A DNA stretch of 64,000 bases from assembly GCA_913055845.1 (NCBI GenBank), contig CAJXKO010000006.1, positions 1 through 64,000 on the forward strand, in the 5' to 3' direction. A model generated the notes under the pieces. The model was given only the letters and a program-made list of their open reading frames with translations, ran no database searches and was not told the origin of the DNA. Shown in pieces: positions 52,129 to 61,277 of the stretch (the first letter of the stretch is position 1; every line of letters begins with the position of its first letter). Source of the DNA: an uncultured Bacteroidota bacterium. Its GTDB lineage: Bacteria; Bacteroidota; Rhodothermia; Rhodothermales; Salinibacteraceae. Position numbers and translations under genes: made by a program.

Positions 52129-53199
52129 ATGTCACGCGCTCCCTTCGAGCATGAGTCCCCATCCGGTGACCTCAAATCGGTCCTGACCCTTGAGCAGTTT
52201 ATTATCAACCAGCGGGAGCACTTTCCGCACGCCACCGGGGCGTTCTCACGACTGCTGCGGGACGTGAGCGTGGCGGCGAAGATCATTAACCACAACATTC
52301 GTCGGGCGGGCATCCTTGACGTGTTGGGGGAGACTGGGGAGGTCAACGTACAGGACGAGCGGCAGAAAAAGCTCGACGAGATTGCCGATCAGGAATTGGT
52401 TCGGGCCCTCCGCCGCGGGGGGGAGTGTTGTCTCATTGGGTCCGAGGAACAGCCGGAAACGATTCCGATGTCGCCCGACGCTCAGGCGCAGGAGCGCTAC
52501 GCCGTATTCTTCGACCCTCTCGACGGATCCACCAACACGGACGTGAACGCCTCCGTGGGCACCATTTTTAGCGTATACACGCTCCCGGAAGGCGTGCGTC
52601 CCGACGATGCTCTCGAGGTGGTGCTCCGGCCCGGCGCCGAACAGGTCGCGGCGGGTTACGTGGCGTACGGTTCGTCCACGATGTTTGTCTTTTCGACAGG
52701 CAACGGCGTGAACGGGTTTACGCTCGACCCCGGCATCGGCGAGTTTCTGCTTACGCACCCGGATATACAAATTCCCGACCAGCCCGCCCGGTATTCGATC
52801 AACGAAGCCGACATTGATGACTTTTCGCCGGAACTGCGCGATTTCCTGCGGTGGCTGAAGCGGAAAGATCCCGACACGGGCCGTCGCATCCGCAGCCGCT
52901 ACATTGGCTCGTTCGTCTCAGACTTTCACCGCAACCTGCTGACCGGGGGGCTATACATGTATCCGGCCACCGCGGACCATCCGGAGGGCAAACTGCGGCT
53001 TATGTACGAGGCTAACCCCATGGCCTTTCTCGTGGAACAGGCCGGTGGCAACGCTACGGATGGTCGCCGGCGCATCCTCGACATCAACCCCGAACACTTA
53101 CATCAGCGCACGCCCTTGTTTATCGGGAGTGCCGCCCTGGTCGAGGCGGCCGATGCGTTTCTGCAGGGGCGAAAGACTGAGGTGACTGGCGTGCAGTAA
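52129..53199 (+). CDS. fbp: Fructose-1,6-bisphosphatase, class I
   Basis: Gluconeogenic hydrolysis of fructose 1,6-bisphosphate. The 356-residue protein has the inositol-phosphatase-family metal motif FFDPLDGSTNTDVN (Asp129, Asp132), the upstream acidic segment CLIGSEEQPE, and ligand-binding blocks RYIGSFVSDFHRNLL and KLRLMYEANPMAFL. The match is over the full length. Its position next to gpsA and the glycerol genes fits conversion of glycerol-derived triose phosphate to hexose, although class I fbp is not usually part of a glp operon. Confidence 0.95.
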   Translation: MSRAPFEHESPSGDLKSVLTLEQFIINQREHFPHATGAFSRLLRDVSVAAKIINHNIRRAGILDVLGETGEVNVQDERQKKLDEIADQELVRALRRGGECCLIGSEEQPETIPMSPDAQAQERYAVFFDPLDGSTNTDVNASVGTIFSVYTLPEGVRPDDALEVVLRPGAEQVAAGYVAYGSSTMFVFSTGNGVNGFTLDPGIGEFLLTHPDIQIPDQPARYSINEADIDDFSPELRDFLRWLKRKDPDTGRRIRSRYIGSFVSDFHRNLLTGGLYMYPATADHPEGKLRLMYEANPMAFLVEQAGGNATDGRRRILDINPEHLHQRTPLFIGSAALVEAADAFLQGRKTEVTGVQ

Positions 53200-53248
53200 T
53201 GCCCCGGTCGAGGACTCTTTCACTCTCTCGCTTCCCACGTCTCTCCCG

Positions 53249-54013
53249 ATGTCCGACGCAACGACTCCGGCCGCCGTTGAACCGCCCCAAAAGCCGGTCG
53301 ACTCCATGCGTCTTGCTGAACCACTCGACCGTACCTTTGAGGGATGGACCCCGGACGCTTTCGACATCCTGGATCGGTTGCGAGAAGAGCCCCATATCGA
53401 TCAATACAAGAAGGAGAAGCCGGGAGTTACCGAGGACCTCAAAGATCCCTTTCGGCGCTACCGAGATGACCTGGTCGTCAACTGGGTGCTCCCAAACCGC
53501 TTGGGATTTGAAACCGAAAAGTATGTCTTCAGTCGACTCTTGAAGAATGATTTCGGGGCAGGGGGGTGCCACGATAACCTCTGGATGTCGTTCTACCGGC
53601 CTGAAACCCGCCGCCTGGAGGACGTGCAGATCACCCACCGCGTGTCACCCGACGGGTTTGCGATTGGGATTTATGTCGGGGCCCACGCTACGGACCTCTT
53701 GTCAAAGGCGAAGGCCCGAATTCATGATGCACCCGGCACGTACCTTGGTCTTGTTAATCCGTTATTGCATAGAGAAAACTGGCGGTTTTATACTCATCGT
53801 GGCTCGGGTCAGAACGAGACAAAGACGGTCTTCGAGGCGCCGCTCTCAGAGGTACCAGGCACCCTGGAGAAAGCGGACGGTATTTACGTGCGACACTACA
53901 TCTCCCGATCGGAAACTCTCGATCTGGGGCCACAGATCGTCGATCGAGCCCTCGAGCTCGTCCTCGACGTGTGGCCGATTTATCGGTTCTACCTAGCAGA
54001 GGGGAGGTCGTAG
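53249..54013 (+). CDS. Unrecognised soluble protein (254 aa)
   Basis: Not recognised. The frame looks genuinely coding. The protein has a Pro/Thr-rich start, a helical region (TPDAFDILDRLREEPHIDQY, FRRYRDDLVVNWVLPNRLGF) and then alternating strands (NLWMSFYRPETRRLEDVQIT, GFAIGIYVGAHATDL, IYVRHYISRSETLDL). It ends with a hydrophobic helix-like stretch (LVLDVWPIYRFYLAEG) too polar to be a membrane anchor. The strand pattern in the middle weakly recalls DUF2461-type or MoxR/AAA-associated domains, but this is not a call. It lies 49 bp after fbp and 137 bp before the enoyl-CoA hydratase gene, so cotranscription with fbp is likely. Confidence 0.6.
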   Translation: MSDATTPAAVEPPQKPVDSMRLAEPLDRTFEGWTPDAFDILDRLREEPHIDQYKKEKPGVTEDLKDPFRRYRDDLVVNWVLPNRLGFETEKYVFSRLLKNDFGAGGCHDNLWMSFYRPETRRLEDVQITHRVSPDGFAIGIYVGAHATDLLSKAKARIHDAPGTYLGLVNPLLHRENWRFYTHRGSGQNETKTVFEAPLSEVPGTLEKADGIYVRHYISRSETLDLGPQIVDRALELVLDVWPIYRFYLAEGRS

Positions 54014-54150
54014 GATTCAATTGGCAGACGGAACACCGGTCGCGGGTCCCGTTCCGTCCTAATGCACGACGAGCAGATCTCTTGGCATTCGTCTGGATCT
54101 ATTTCGTACGTTCTGGCCGAATCTTACTCTTCTCGATTCCACGCAGTCCC

Positions 54151-54945
54151 ATGTCTACCCTCGTCCAGACCACGACCGACGGGTCCGTGTGCACCCTCCG
54201 CCTCAATCGTCCCGACAAGCGCAATGCGCTGAACGCCGATCTCGTAACTGCTCTGAAGAACGCGCTGAACGACGCCTCGAAACGAGAGGATCTTCGTGTG
54301 TTGGTTTTAACTGGCGCTGGCTCTGCATTTTCTGCGGGAGCCGATTTGTCGTCGCTCCGTGCCATGCGCGAGGCCGGTCCCATGGAGAATCAGTCCGACT
54401 CGCGTCACCTGGCCGAGCTGTTCCGACTGATTTATCAACACTCAATGCCCGTTATTGCAAAGGTGAACGGTCACGCAATTGGAGGCGGGTGTGGACTGGC
54501 AGCAGTGTGTGACTTCTCGTATGTTGCGGAAAAAGCCACACTTGGTTTTACGGAGGTGCGCATTGGCTTTGTCCCGGCCATCGTGATGGTCTTTCTGCGG
54601 CGGAAGCTGGGGGAAACCCGGGCACGCGACCTTCTGCTGCGGGGGCGCCTCTTGGACGCGACCGATGCCGCGGCACTGGGGTTGGTAACACGAGCAGTAT
54701 CCGACGAGGCATTGGACGAAGCGGTAGGCGACCTCGCCCAAGAACTCGCCCGGGAGACGAGCGAATCGGCGGTGGCACTTACGAAGCAGATGATGGCGCG
54801 GGTGCCTGGAATGGGACTCGACGAGGCCCTTGATTACGCCGTGCAGATGAATGCCTTTGCCCGCGGAACGGACGATTGCGAGGCGGGGATTGATGCCTTT
54901 CTCAGTGGTGAGGATGTTCCCTGGAAGCAAAAAGGGGAGGGGTGA
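54151..54945 (+). CDS. Enoyl-CoA hydratase/isomerase family protein
   Basis: Crotonase-fold protein of 264 residues. The acyl-CoA-binding strand reads LRLNRPDKRNALNADLV, the first oxyanion segment is GSAFSAGADLSSL, the second is NGHAIGGGCGLAAVCDFSYV, and the catalytic-Glu segment reads ATLGFTEVRIGFVPAIV. The canonical acidic residue after the second oxyanion turn is in place (TEVR), so hydration is plausible. Spacing and length fit methylglutaconyl-CoA or short-chain enoyl-CoA hydratases of leucine or fatty-acid degradation. The ATG at 54151 starts the fold. It is a single-domain protein, unlike the fused FadJ at 32641-34800. Confidence 0.88.
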   Translation: MSTLVQTTTDGSVCTLRLNRPDKRNALNADLVTALKNALNDASKREDLRVLVLTGAGSAFSAGADLSSLRAMREAGPMENQSDSRHLAELFRLIYQHSMPVIAKVNGHAIGGGCGLAAVCDFSYVAEKATLGFTEVRIGFVPAIVMVFLRRKLGETRARDLLLRGRLLDATDAAALGLVTRAVSDEALDEAVGDLAQELARETSESAVALTKQMMARVPGMGLDEALDYAVQMNAFARGTDDCEAGIDAFLSGEDVPWKQKGEG

Positions 54946-55266
54946 GGAACGGGTCCACAGATTCCTCGGTACATCTGATCGACGGCCTCAGTGCCCGAGC
55001 GTTGCTCCAGTCGCGGAGATGTCCCAAGACGCTTTCTCTTTCGCGGCGAGGCGTGAGCGGGGTTCTATCCGGGACGTACCCAGAACGCCTTGTGTTCGGG
55101 TTTGGGTAGGCCTCTGAGGGTGTCGTTCTTTATCCGTGTTTGCCTCCCTGGGCGGGCACGAAATCTTTACGCGTGCCGCTACCATCTTCGGAGCGTAGCG
55201 CTTACATTTTATGTACCATACAGGGCCGTCTCTGCATCCTGCTGATTAACACTACGCTTGCACACC
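54946..55266. promoter_or_regulatory. Region upstream of aconitase
   Basis: No gene seen. The last 80 bases are AT-richer and contain TACATTTTATG at about 55203, which resembles the TAnnTTTG -7 element used by Bacteroidota sigma factors; a matching TTG at -33 was not found. An inverted repeat GAAC-N7-GTTC lies at 55083-55097. Confidence 0.3.
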
Positions 55267-57234
55267 ATGGGTAAAAATGTTGCCGAAAAACTGATTGACA
55301 GCCACCTCGTCGGAGGGACGATGGAGGTGGGGGAGGAGATTGAGCTCGAGATGGACCAGACCCTCACCCAGGACGCCACGGGGACGATGGTCATGCTCGA
55401 GTTTGAGGCGATGGGAATTCCGCGTGTCCAGACCAAGCTCTCGGCGCAGTACGTTGACCACAACTTGATTCAGTCCGATTTTAAGAATCCGGACGATCAC
55501 CTCTTTCTGCGCAGCGCCTGTAAGAAGTTTGGTGTCTGGTACAGTCGTCCGGGGAATGGGGTGAGCCATCCGGTGCACCAGGAGCGTTTCGGCGTTCCGG
55601 GACAGACGCTCATTGGGTCCGACAGCCATTCTCCCGCCGCGGGTGCCATTGGCATGCTCGCGATTGGTGCTGGGGGACTCGACGTGGCCATGGCCATGGC
55701 CGGGAAGCCGTACACGATCAACATGCCCGAGGTCTGGGGCGTGAAGCTCACCGGAGAGCTGCCCGATTGGGTGAGCGCCAAGGACGTGATTCTCACGATG
55801 CTAGAGCGTCACGACGTGGACGGCGCCGTAAATCAGGTCATCGAGTACTACGGGCCGGGCCTTGACAGCCTCAGTTGTATGGACCGTCACGTCATCGCCA
55901 ACATGGGCACGGAACTGGGTGCCACCAGCACCGTCTTCCCGGCCGATGAGGAAGTGCGCGACTTTCTACGTCGCCAAGGCCGCGAAGAGGTATTTCAGGA
56001 AATTCAGGCTGACCAGGACGCCGAGTACGACGAGTACGAGGAGATTAATCTGTCGGAGCTGGAGCCGAAGATCGCCAAGCCGAGCAGTCCGGGTAATGTT
56101 GTACCCGTTCGGGAAGTTGAGGGCCAGGAGATCTACCAGAGTTATGTGGGCTCCTCGGCCAACCCCGGCTTCCGCGACTTCGCCAGCGCCGCCGAGATCG
56201 TGGACGGCCATCAGGTTCACGACCGGGTCTCCTTCGACGTGAACCCGACTTCGCGCCAGATCCTGGAGAACCTGATGAACACGGGGCACCTTCAGATGCT
56301 AACCCGCGCCGGCGCCCGCATCCATCAGGCTGGGTGCAACGGCTGCATCGGCATGGGGCAGGCCCCAGCCACCGGGCAGATTTCGCTGCGCACCGTACCC
56401 CGCAACTTCCCGGGCCGCTCCGGCACGAAGGAAGACGCGGTGTACCTCGTAAGTCCCGAAACCGCCGCCGCCTCCGCCCTCACCGGCGAGATTACCGACC
56501 CGCGCGACCTGGCGGACCTCTACGACATGGAGTACCCTAATGCGCAGGAGCCCGAGGACATCAGCATCAACACCGACCAGCTCGTCGAACCTCCTTCCGC
56601 CGAAGAGGCAAAGGACATGGAGCTGGAGAAGGGACCGAATGTCGTGTCGCTTCCTGAATTTGAGCCACTGCCGCAGTCGTTCGACCTGCCGGTGCTTCTG
56701 AAAGTAGGCAATGACATTTCCACCGACGAGATCATGCCGGCCGGCTCACGCATTCTGCCCTACCGCTCCAACATCCCGAAGATTTCGGAATTTGTCTTCG
56801 AGCAGGTCGACGAAAGCTTCTTCGACCGGGCGATGGAGCATCAGGAGAATGGCTTCGCCGTCGTGGGCGGAACGAACTACGGCCAGGGTTCCAGTCGCGA
56901 GCACGCCGCCATTGCGCCGCGCTGGCTTGGCACACGCGTAAAGATCGCCAAGAGTTACGCCCGCATTCACCGTCAAAACCTCGCAAACTTTGGCATCCTG
57001 CCGCTTCTGTTCAAGGAGGGCGAGGGGTACGACAGTATCGATCAGGGCGACATGCTCCAGCTCCGCAACCTGCGCGATCAGGTGAAGTCGGGTACCGACG
57101 TGGAGGTCTACAACGCCGACAAAGATGAGACCTACGTCGTCGAGCACGACCTGTCGGAGCGTGAGCTTCAGATGGTGCTTGAAGGCAGCCAGATTAGCGT
57201 TGTAAAGCAGGAGTTCGCCGACGTGGAGGCGTAA
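55267..57234 (+). CDS. acnA: Aconitate hydratase, Aquifex type
   Basis: Isomerises citrate to isocitrate in the TCA cycle. The 655-residue protein matches the short 'Aquifex type' of aconitase. Markers are GSDSHSPAAGAIGMLAIGAG, the Fe-S segment GCNGCIGMG (Cys357, Cys360), SLRTVPRNFPGRSG, LVSPETAAASALTG and the C-terminal swivel domain (FAVVGGTNYGQGSSREHAAI). The position where long aconitases have the first cluster Cys (GSCTNSS) reads VGSSANPGF, so that Cys is Ser here; Cys204 (SLSCMDRH) may serve instead. The start is the ATG at 55267, preferred over a TTG three codons upstream. It is a single-gene unit followed by a strong terminator. Confidence 0.93.
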   Translation: MGKNVAEKLIDSHLVGGTMEVGEEIELEMDQTLTQDATGTMVMLEFEAMGIPRVQTKLSAQYVDHNLIQSDFKNPDDHLFLRSACKKFGVWYSRPGNGVSHPVHQERFGVPGQTLIGSDSHSPAAGAIGMLAIGAGGLDVAMAMAGKPYTINMPEVWGVKLTGELPDWVSAKDVILTMLERHDVDGAVNQVIEYYGPGLDSLSCMDRHVIANMGTELGATSTVFPADEEVRDFLRRQGREEVFQEIQADQDAEYDEYEEINLSELEPKIAKPSSPGNVVPVREVEGQEIYQSYVGSSANPGFRDFASAAEIVDGHQVHDRVSFDVNPTSRQILENLMNTGHLQMLTRAGARIHQAGCNGCIGMGQAPATGQISLRTVPRNFPGRSGTKEDAVYLVSPETAAASALTGEITDPRDLADLYDMEYPNAQEPEDISINTDQLVEPPSAEEAKDMELEKGPNVVSLPEFEPLPQSFDLPVLLKVGNDISTDEIMPAGSRILPYRSNIPKISEFVFEQVDESFFDRAMEHQENGFAVVGGTNYGQGSSREHAAIAPRWLGTRVKIAKSYARIHRQNLANFGILPLLFKEGEGYDSIDQGDMLQLRNLRDQVKSGTDVEVYNADKDETYVVEHDLSERELQMVLEGSQISVVKQEFADVEA

Positions 57235-57258
57235 CGCCGGTCGGACTCGGTCCAGGAC

Positions 57259-57291
57259 GAACGGGGAAGCCGTCAGTGGGCTTCCCCGTTC
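57259..57291 (+). terminator. Strong hairpin terminator downstream of aconitase
   Basis: Perfect 13-bp stem GAACGGGGAAGCC (57259-57271) with GGCTTCCCCGTTC (57279-57291), loop of 7 bases, followed by GATGTTT. It starts 25 bases after the aconitase stop. Confidence 0.75.
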
Positions 57292-57348
57292 GATGTTTGG
57301 GGCCTTATTTTGTGACACTGTTTCCGTCAAGCGCTTTGTTTTGAACGG

Positions 57349-58158
57349 ATGAATTCCGATCGTTCCCTTGATCTGCCACGGCCGTTCTATGAGGAGTGGT
57401 GGGGGGAGCGGCGGCTGGCTGCGCAGGCGCTCTGGCATTGGCACTCGGCCCTAGCCGTCCCGTCCGTTCCATCGGGAAGCGAGGTCGGCTCGTTTTTCGA
57501 TGAGGAGCGGCGTCGGGCGGAGGCGGGGGATCCCCTGCGGGTAATGCCTCAGGAAATCGCGCTAAACGCCTACGAGGTCTGTCAGACGCACGACCTCCCC
57601 CTGGACTGGCTGGCGGCCCAGGTGGAGGCGGCCCGTGTACTTCCGGGATCTACCCGCTTTGAGACCGCCGATCGGCTCGACACCTTCGTTCGCCTCTGGG
57701 CGGCGCCCCATGCCCGCCTGCTGGCGACGCTCGCGGGCCTCACGAATTCGGTGCAGCGGAGTTGGGCGGACGAACTGGGGCGCGGGTTTTTTTACCTGTC
57801 CCGCCTCGTCACCCTGTCCGCCGAGCTCGCGCGGGACCGCCTATTCGTTCCCCTCGAGGAATGCCGCCAGTACGACGTATCGGTAGAGCAACTGCGCACA
57901 GGGCCGGCGACAGAGCCGGTGCAGCGACTGCTCTGGAAACAGAGCGTTCGTGTTCGCGACGCTCTCCAGCGAGGCCGATCTCTGGCCGACGATCTCTGGT
58001 TCCGCCAGCGCTACGCGCTTCGATGGTATTGGCATGGAGCCCTCGCGCTGCTCGACGAGTTGGAGCGCCGAGACTATGACCTATGGTCGGCGCCGGTGAG
58101 TCTGTCCCGCTTCCGACGGCTTGAGGTGTATCTGCAACTTGTGTTTGGCCGTTCGTAA
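57349..58158 (+). CDS. Squalene/phytoene-synthase-like protein lacking Asp-rich motifs
   Basis: 269-residue helical protein that follows the prenyl head-to-head synthase pattern. There is 'LPLDWLAAQVEAARVLPGST' where the family has a helix before the first aspartate cluster. Near the C-terminus, 'FYLSRLVTLSAELARDRLFV' is followed by 'PLEECRQYDVSVEQLRTGPA', matching the family block 'lGr.lQltNiLRDv.eDa..gR.ylP.e.l..ygv...dL'. The catalytic DxxxD-type aspartates are replaced (SAELARDR in place of RDxxED), so classical condensation activity seems lost. It may be a regulatory or substrate-binding paralogue. No carotenoid or squalene gene is adjacent. Confidence 0.55.
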   Translation: MNSDRSLDLPRPFYEEWWGERRLAAQALWHWHSALAVPSVPSGSEVGSFFDEERRRAEAGDPLRVMPQEIALNAYEVCQTHDLPLDWLAAQVEAARVLPGSTRFETADRLDTFVRLWAAPHARLLATLAGLTNSVQRSWADELGRGFFYLSRLVTLSAELARDRLFVPLEECRQYDVSVEQLRTGPATEPVQRLLWKQSVRVRDALQRGRSLADDLWFRQRYALRWYWHGALALLDELERRDYDLWSAPVSLSRFRRLEVYLQLVFGRS

Positions 58159-58214
58159 GCGGTTTCGACCGATCTTGGGCAATCGCCTGTCTTACTTTCT
58201 ACGACTGCGACATC

Positions 58215-59234
58215 ATGACTACCTACAAAGACGCGGGGGTCGACGTTGAGGCCGGGGACGACACCGTGGACCGAATCCGCTCGACGGTTCGAGAAACGTT
58301 TACGCCGGGTGTGCTGGCGGACATTGGGGCGTTCGGCTCCTTCTTTGAACCAGAGCTGGAGGGTGTTGAGACACCGGTCCTGGTGTCATCGATTGATGGA
58401 GTGGGAACCAAGCTGAAGGTCGCTGCCCGAATGGACCGTTACGACACGGTGGGTCAGGATCTGGTGAACCATTGCGTCAATGACATTGCGGTCTGTGGGG
58501 CCACGCCGCTTTACTTCCTGGACTATTACGGCGTGGGTACCCTCGATCCGGAGACTGCGGAGGCTGTAGTGGAAGGGTTCGCCGCCGCCTGTAAAGAGAA
58601 TGAGTGTGCGCTCGTGGGTGGTGAGATCGCTGAGATGCCGGATGTGTACGGGGAGGGAGACTTCGACCTCGTGGGGAGTATCGTGGGCATGGTCGACAAA
58701 ACAGACATCGTAGAGGGGGAGGCTGTGCGTCCCGGCGATGTACTTCTCGGCGTGCCCTCTACGGGCATTCACACGAACGGATACACCCTCGCCCGCACCG
58801 TGCTGTTCGATACGTACGACGTGCAGGACCGTCCCCCCGAACTGGAAGGAGCGTCGATCGGGGAGGCCCTCCTTCGCGTGCACCGGTCGTATCTACGTCC
58901 CATTCAGGCCTTGCTGGAAGCAGGATTGGCGCAGGGGCTAGTCCACGTCACTGGTGGCGGGCTGCCCGGCAACGTTCGCCGCGTGGTGCCGGATGATTGC
59001 GTGGCTGTCATCGACTATGATGTTTGGGAGCGGCCCCCACTCTTCTCCTTCATCCAGAATCTCGGAAATGTGCCAGAAGACGATATGCGACAAACCTTTA
59101 ACCTTGGTGTTGGGCTCGTCGTAATCGTCCGAGGGGACGAGGTGCAGACGGCCGCCGAGTGCCTCGAACGGATGGGGGAATCGCCGTTTCGGATTGGACG
59201 TGTTGAGGCTGCCCCCGATGAAACCGACGCGTAG
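58215..59234 (+). CDS. purM: Phosphoribosylformylglycinamidine cyclo-ligase
   Basis: ATP-dependent closure of the imidazole ring in purine synthesis (AIR synthetase). The 339-residue protein has the PurM signature SIDGVGTKLKVAARMDRYDT, the GQDLVNHCVNDIAVCGATPL block, ALVGGEIAEMPDVYGEGDFD and GVPSTGIHTNGYTLART. Domain order and length are normal. It stands in a short same-strand run after the squalene-synthase-like gene (56 bp) and before plsY (154 bp); no other pur gene is in the window. Confidence 0.96.
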   Translation: MTTYKDAGVDVEAGDDTVDRIRSTVRETFTPGVLADIGAFGSFFEPELEGVETPVLVSSIDGVGTKLKVAARMDRYDTVGQDLVNHCVNDIAVCGATPLYFLDYYGVGTLDPETAEAVVEGFAAACKENECALVGGEIAEMPDVYGEGDFDLVGSIVGMVDKTDIVEGEAVRPGDVLLGVPSTGIHTNGYTLARTVLFDTYDVQDRPPELEGASIGEALLRVHRSYLRPIQALLEAGLAQGLVHVTGGGLPGNVRRVVPDDCVAVIDYDVWERPPLFSFIQNLGNVPEDDMRQTFNLGVGLVVIVRGDEVQTAAECLERMGESPFRIGRVEAAPDETDA

Positions 59235-59388
59235 GGGCCTGAGCATGATGTCGCCTGGGGGAACATCTGATGGTTATGTGTAGATACTTAGATGTCTGCT
59301 GAACCAGGCTGTAGCGAAGAGGCGTGGCCGGGACCTATCCGCGCCACGCGTTACTCCACCGATATAGAATCGCTGCCGAGATGTCGCC

Positions 59389-60075
59389 ATGTGGTCCTTG
59401 ACCGTAATCTTGCTGGTCAGCTACTTTCTGGGATCCGTCCCGGGCGCCCTGTGGTCGAGCAAAGCCTTGCATGGGGTTGACATTCGAAATTATGGAAGCA
59501 AAAACTGCGGGGCCACGAATGCTTTTCGGGTAGTGGGGTGGCAGGCTGGGGCCCTCGCCACTCTTGTAGACTTTGGGAAGGGTTTTGTCTCCGCCGGCGT
59601 GGTCGCGGCGACCATTCGCATTGATCCGATTCCGAATCTCGGCGTGCTTGGGTGGGAGACGGCGACGGTCCTTGGGCTTATGGCGGGCCTCATGGCGGTG
59701 GTTGGGCACATGTACCCAATTTTTGCCCGCTTCAAGGGGGGGAAGGGGGTCAACACGGCTGCCGGGATGCTGTTTGCCCTGACCCCGCTCACGATGGCCC
59801 TTACGCTCGGGGTCTTTGTCGTCGTTCTCCTTGCGTGGCGCTACGTGTCGCTGGCCTCCATTAGCGCCGCCGTTGCATTCCCTACGCTCGTGGCCGTCCG
59901 TCGCTATGCATTCGGGGTAAACCTCGACCCCAGTATTCTGGTCTTTGGACTGGTCCTGGCCGTAGCCATCGTCGTCGCGCACCGCTCCAACATCCAGCGT
60001 CTCTTGAACGGCACCGAGAGTCGAATTAGCTCGTTCAAGCCAGCTCAGGGCATGCTGGGCCGCGGGGAACTTTGA
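59389..60075 (+). CDS. plsY: Acyl-phosphate:glycerol-3-phosphate acyltransferase
   Basis: First acylation of glycerol 3-phosphate in phospholipid synthesis, using acyl-phosphate from PlsX. The 228-residue integral membrane protein has the three PlsY signatures: a first helix with SVPGALWSSKAL, GSKNCGATNAFRVVGW (canonical GSGNPGATN, with Cys for Pro here) and GHMYPIFARFKGGKGVNTAAG. The five to seven membrane helices are evident. The gene starts 154 bp after purM, and the second gpsA follows 173 bp later; GpsA makes the substrate of PlsY, so this pair forms a lipid-precursor unit. Confidence 0.94.
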   Translation: MWSLTVILLVSYFLGSVPGALWSSKALHGVDIRNYGSKNCGATNAFRVVGWQAGALATLVDFGKGFVSAGVVAATIRIDPIPNLGVLGWETATVLGLMAGLMAVVGHMYPIFARFKGGKGVNTAAGMLFALTPLTMALTLGVFVVVLLAWRYVSLASISAAVAFPTLVAVRRYAFGVNLDPSILVFGLVLAVAIVVAHRSNIQRLLNGTESRISSFKPAQGMLGRGEL

Positions 60076-60248
60076 TGAGGGCCCGTCCTTAGGGAGCCCC
60101 TGTCGATTTGATTGTATGGGCCGCGGCTTCCGCTGAGGGCAGCACGACTTTAGAGGATTCTTTGCCCGACGACACATCTGGCCGCGTCGTTCCCGTACTG
60201 GGATCCTATCTTGCCCACACCTTTGCCTCAGATCAGAATCTGACTCTT

Positions 60249-61277
60249 ATGGCTGATTCTATTACGCTCTTCGGCGCTGGTAGCTGGGGGACGGCCCTGG
60301 CCGTACACCTGGCCGAGGAGGGACGCGATGTTACACTTTGGGCGCGGCGGGAAGAGGTGGTGGAGCACATGCAACGCACTCGCCACAATCCCACCTATTT
60401 GCCCGACGCGGAGATTCCGTCCTCTGTAGACGTCACCTCGGATCTAGAGGCCGCAGCCTCGGCCGCCTCGCTCTGGGCAATCGTTGTGCCTTCCCAGAAC
60501 CTGCGCAGTGTGGTAACGCGCCTGGCCCCGCATACTCGGATGGGGGTCACGGTGGTGTCCCTCGCCAAAGGAATTGAGAACGACACGCTGTTGACCATGT
60601 CGCAGGTCCTGGCGGAGGAATTGCCGGACGTGTCGGACCAACAGATTGGGGTGCTCTACGGACCCAGCCACGCCGAAGAGGTGGCCCAGGGCCGGCCCAC
60701 CACGGTGGTCGCCGCGGCCCCCACGGAGCCGCGCTCGGAATGGATCCAGCATGCATTCATGACCGAGCGCCTGCGGGTCTATGCGAACACCGATGTCATT
60801 GGGGTCGAAATCGGTGGGTCCGCAAAAAACGTCCTGGCTATCGCTGCGGGCATCAGCGATGGAGTGGGTTACGGGGACAACGCGAAGGCGGCGCTCGTGA
60901 CTCGAGGTCTCGCTGAGATGAGGCGATTGGGACTGGCAATGGGGGCGGAGCTGCGAACCTTTGCCGGGCTGGCGGGGATTGGCGATCTGCTGGTCACCTG
61001 CATGAGTACCCATAGTCGAAATCGGTACTTTGGGGAGCAAATTGGACAAGGGCGGACGTTAGAGGAGATTGAGGACGAAATGGACATGGTCGCGGAAGGG
61101 GTGCGGACGACCCGCTCGATCCGCGCTCTCGCCCGCCGTCACGGCATTGAGATGCCCATCACGGAGGCGGTCCACGCTGTTCTGTTCGACGACCAGCGTC
61201 CCGACGACGTGGTGGACGACCTGATGACGCGCTCGGCGAAACGCGAGCACTGGCTCCCGCAAAGTCTCCAGAATTAG
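60249..61277 (+). CDS. gpsA: Glycerol-3-phosphate dehydrogenase [NAD(P)+], copy 2
   Basis: 342-residue paralogue of the protein at 50902-51927, with the same landmarks: LFGAGSWGTALAVHLAEEG, VEIGGSAKNVLAIAAGISDG, DNAKAALVTRGLAEMRRLG and STHSRNRYFGEQIGQG. The two copies are clearly similar along the whole length (long shared runs such as GSAKNVLAIAAGI). It lies just after plsY, so this one is probably the lipid-synthesis copy, while copy 1 lies beside the glycerol genes. The start is the ATG at 60249; the longer frame from 60108 is not family-like. Confidence 0.95.
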   Translation: MADSITLFGAGSWGTALAVHLAEEGRDVTLWARREEVVEHMQRTRHNPTYLPDAEIPSSVDVTSDLEAAASAASLWAIVVPSQNLRSVVTRLAPHTRMGVTVVSLAKGIENDTLLTMSQVLAEELPDVSDQQIGVLYGPSHAEEVAQGRPTTVVAAAPTEPRSEWIQHAFMTERLRVYANTDVIGVEIGGSAKNVLAIAAGISDGVGYGDNAKAALVTRGLAEMRRLGLAMGAELRTFAGLAGIGDLLVTCMSTHSRNRYFGEQIGQGRTLEEIEDEMDMVAEGVRTTRSIRALARRHGIEMPITEAVHAVLFDDQRPDDVVDDLMTRSAKREHWLPQSLQN

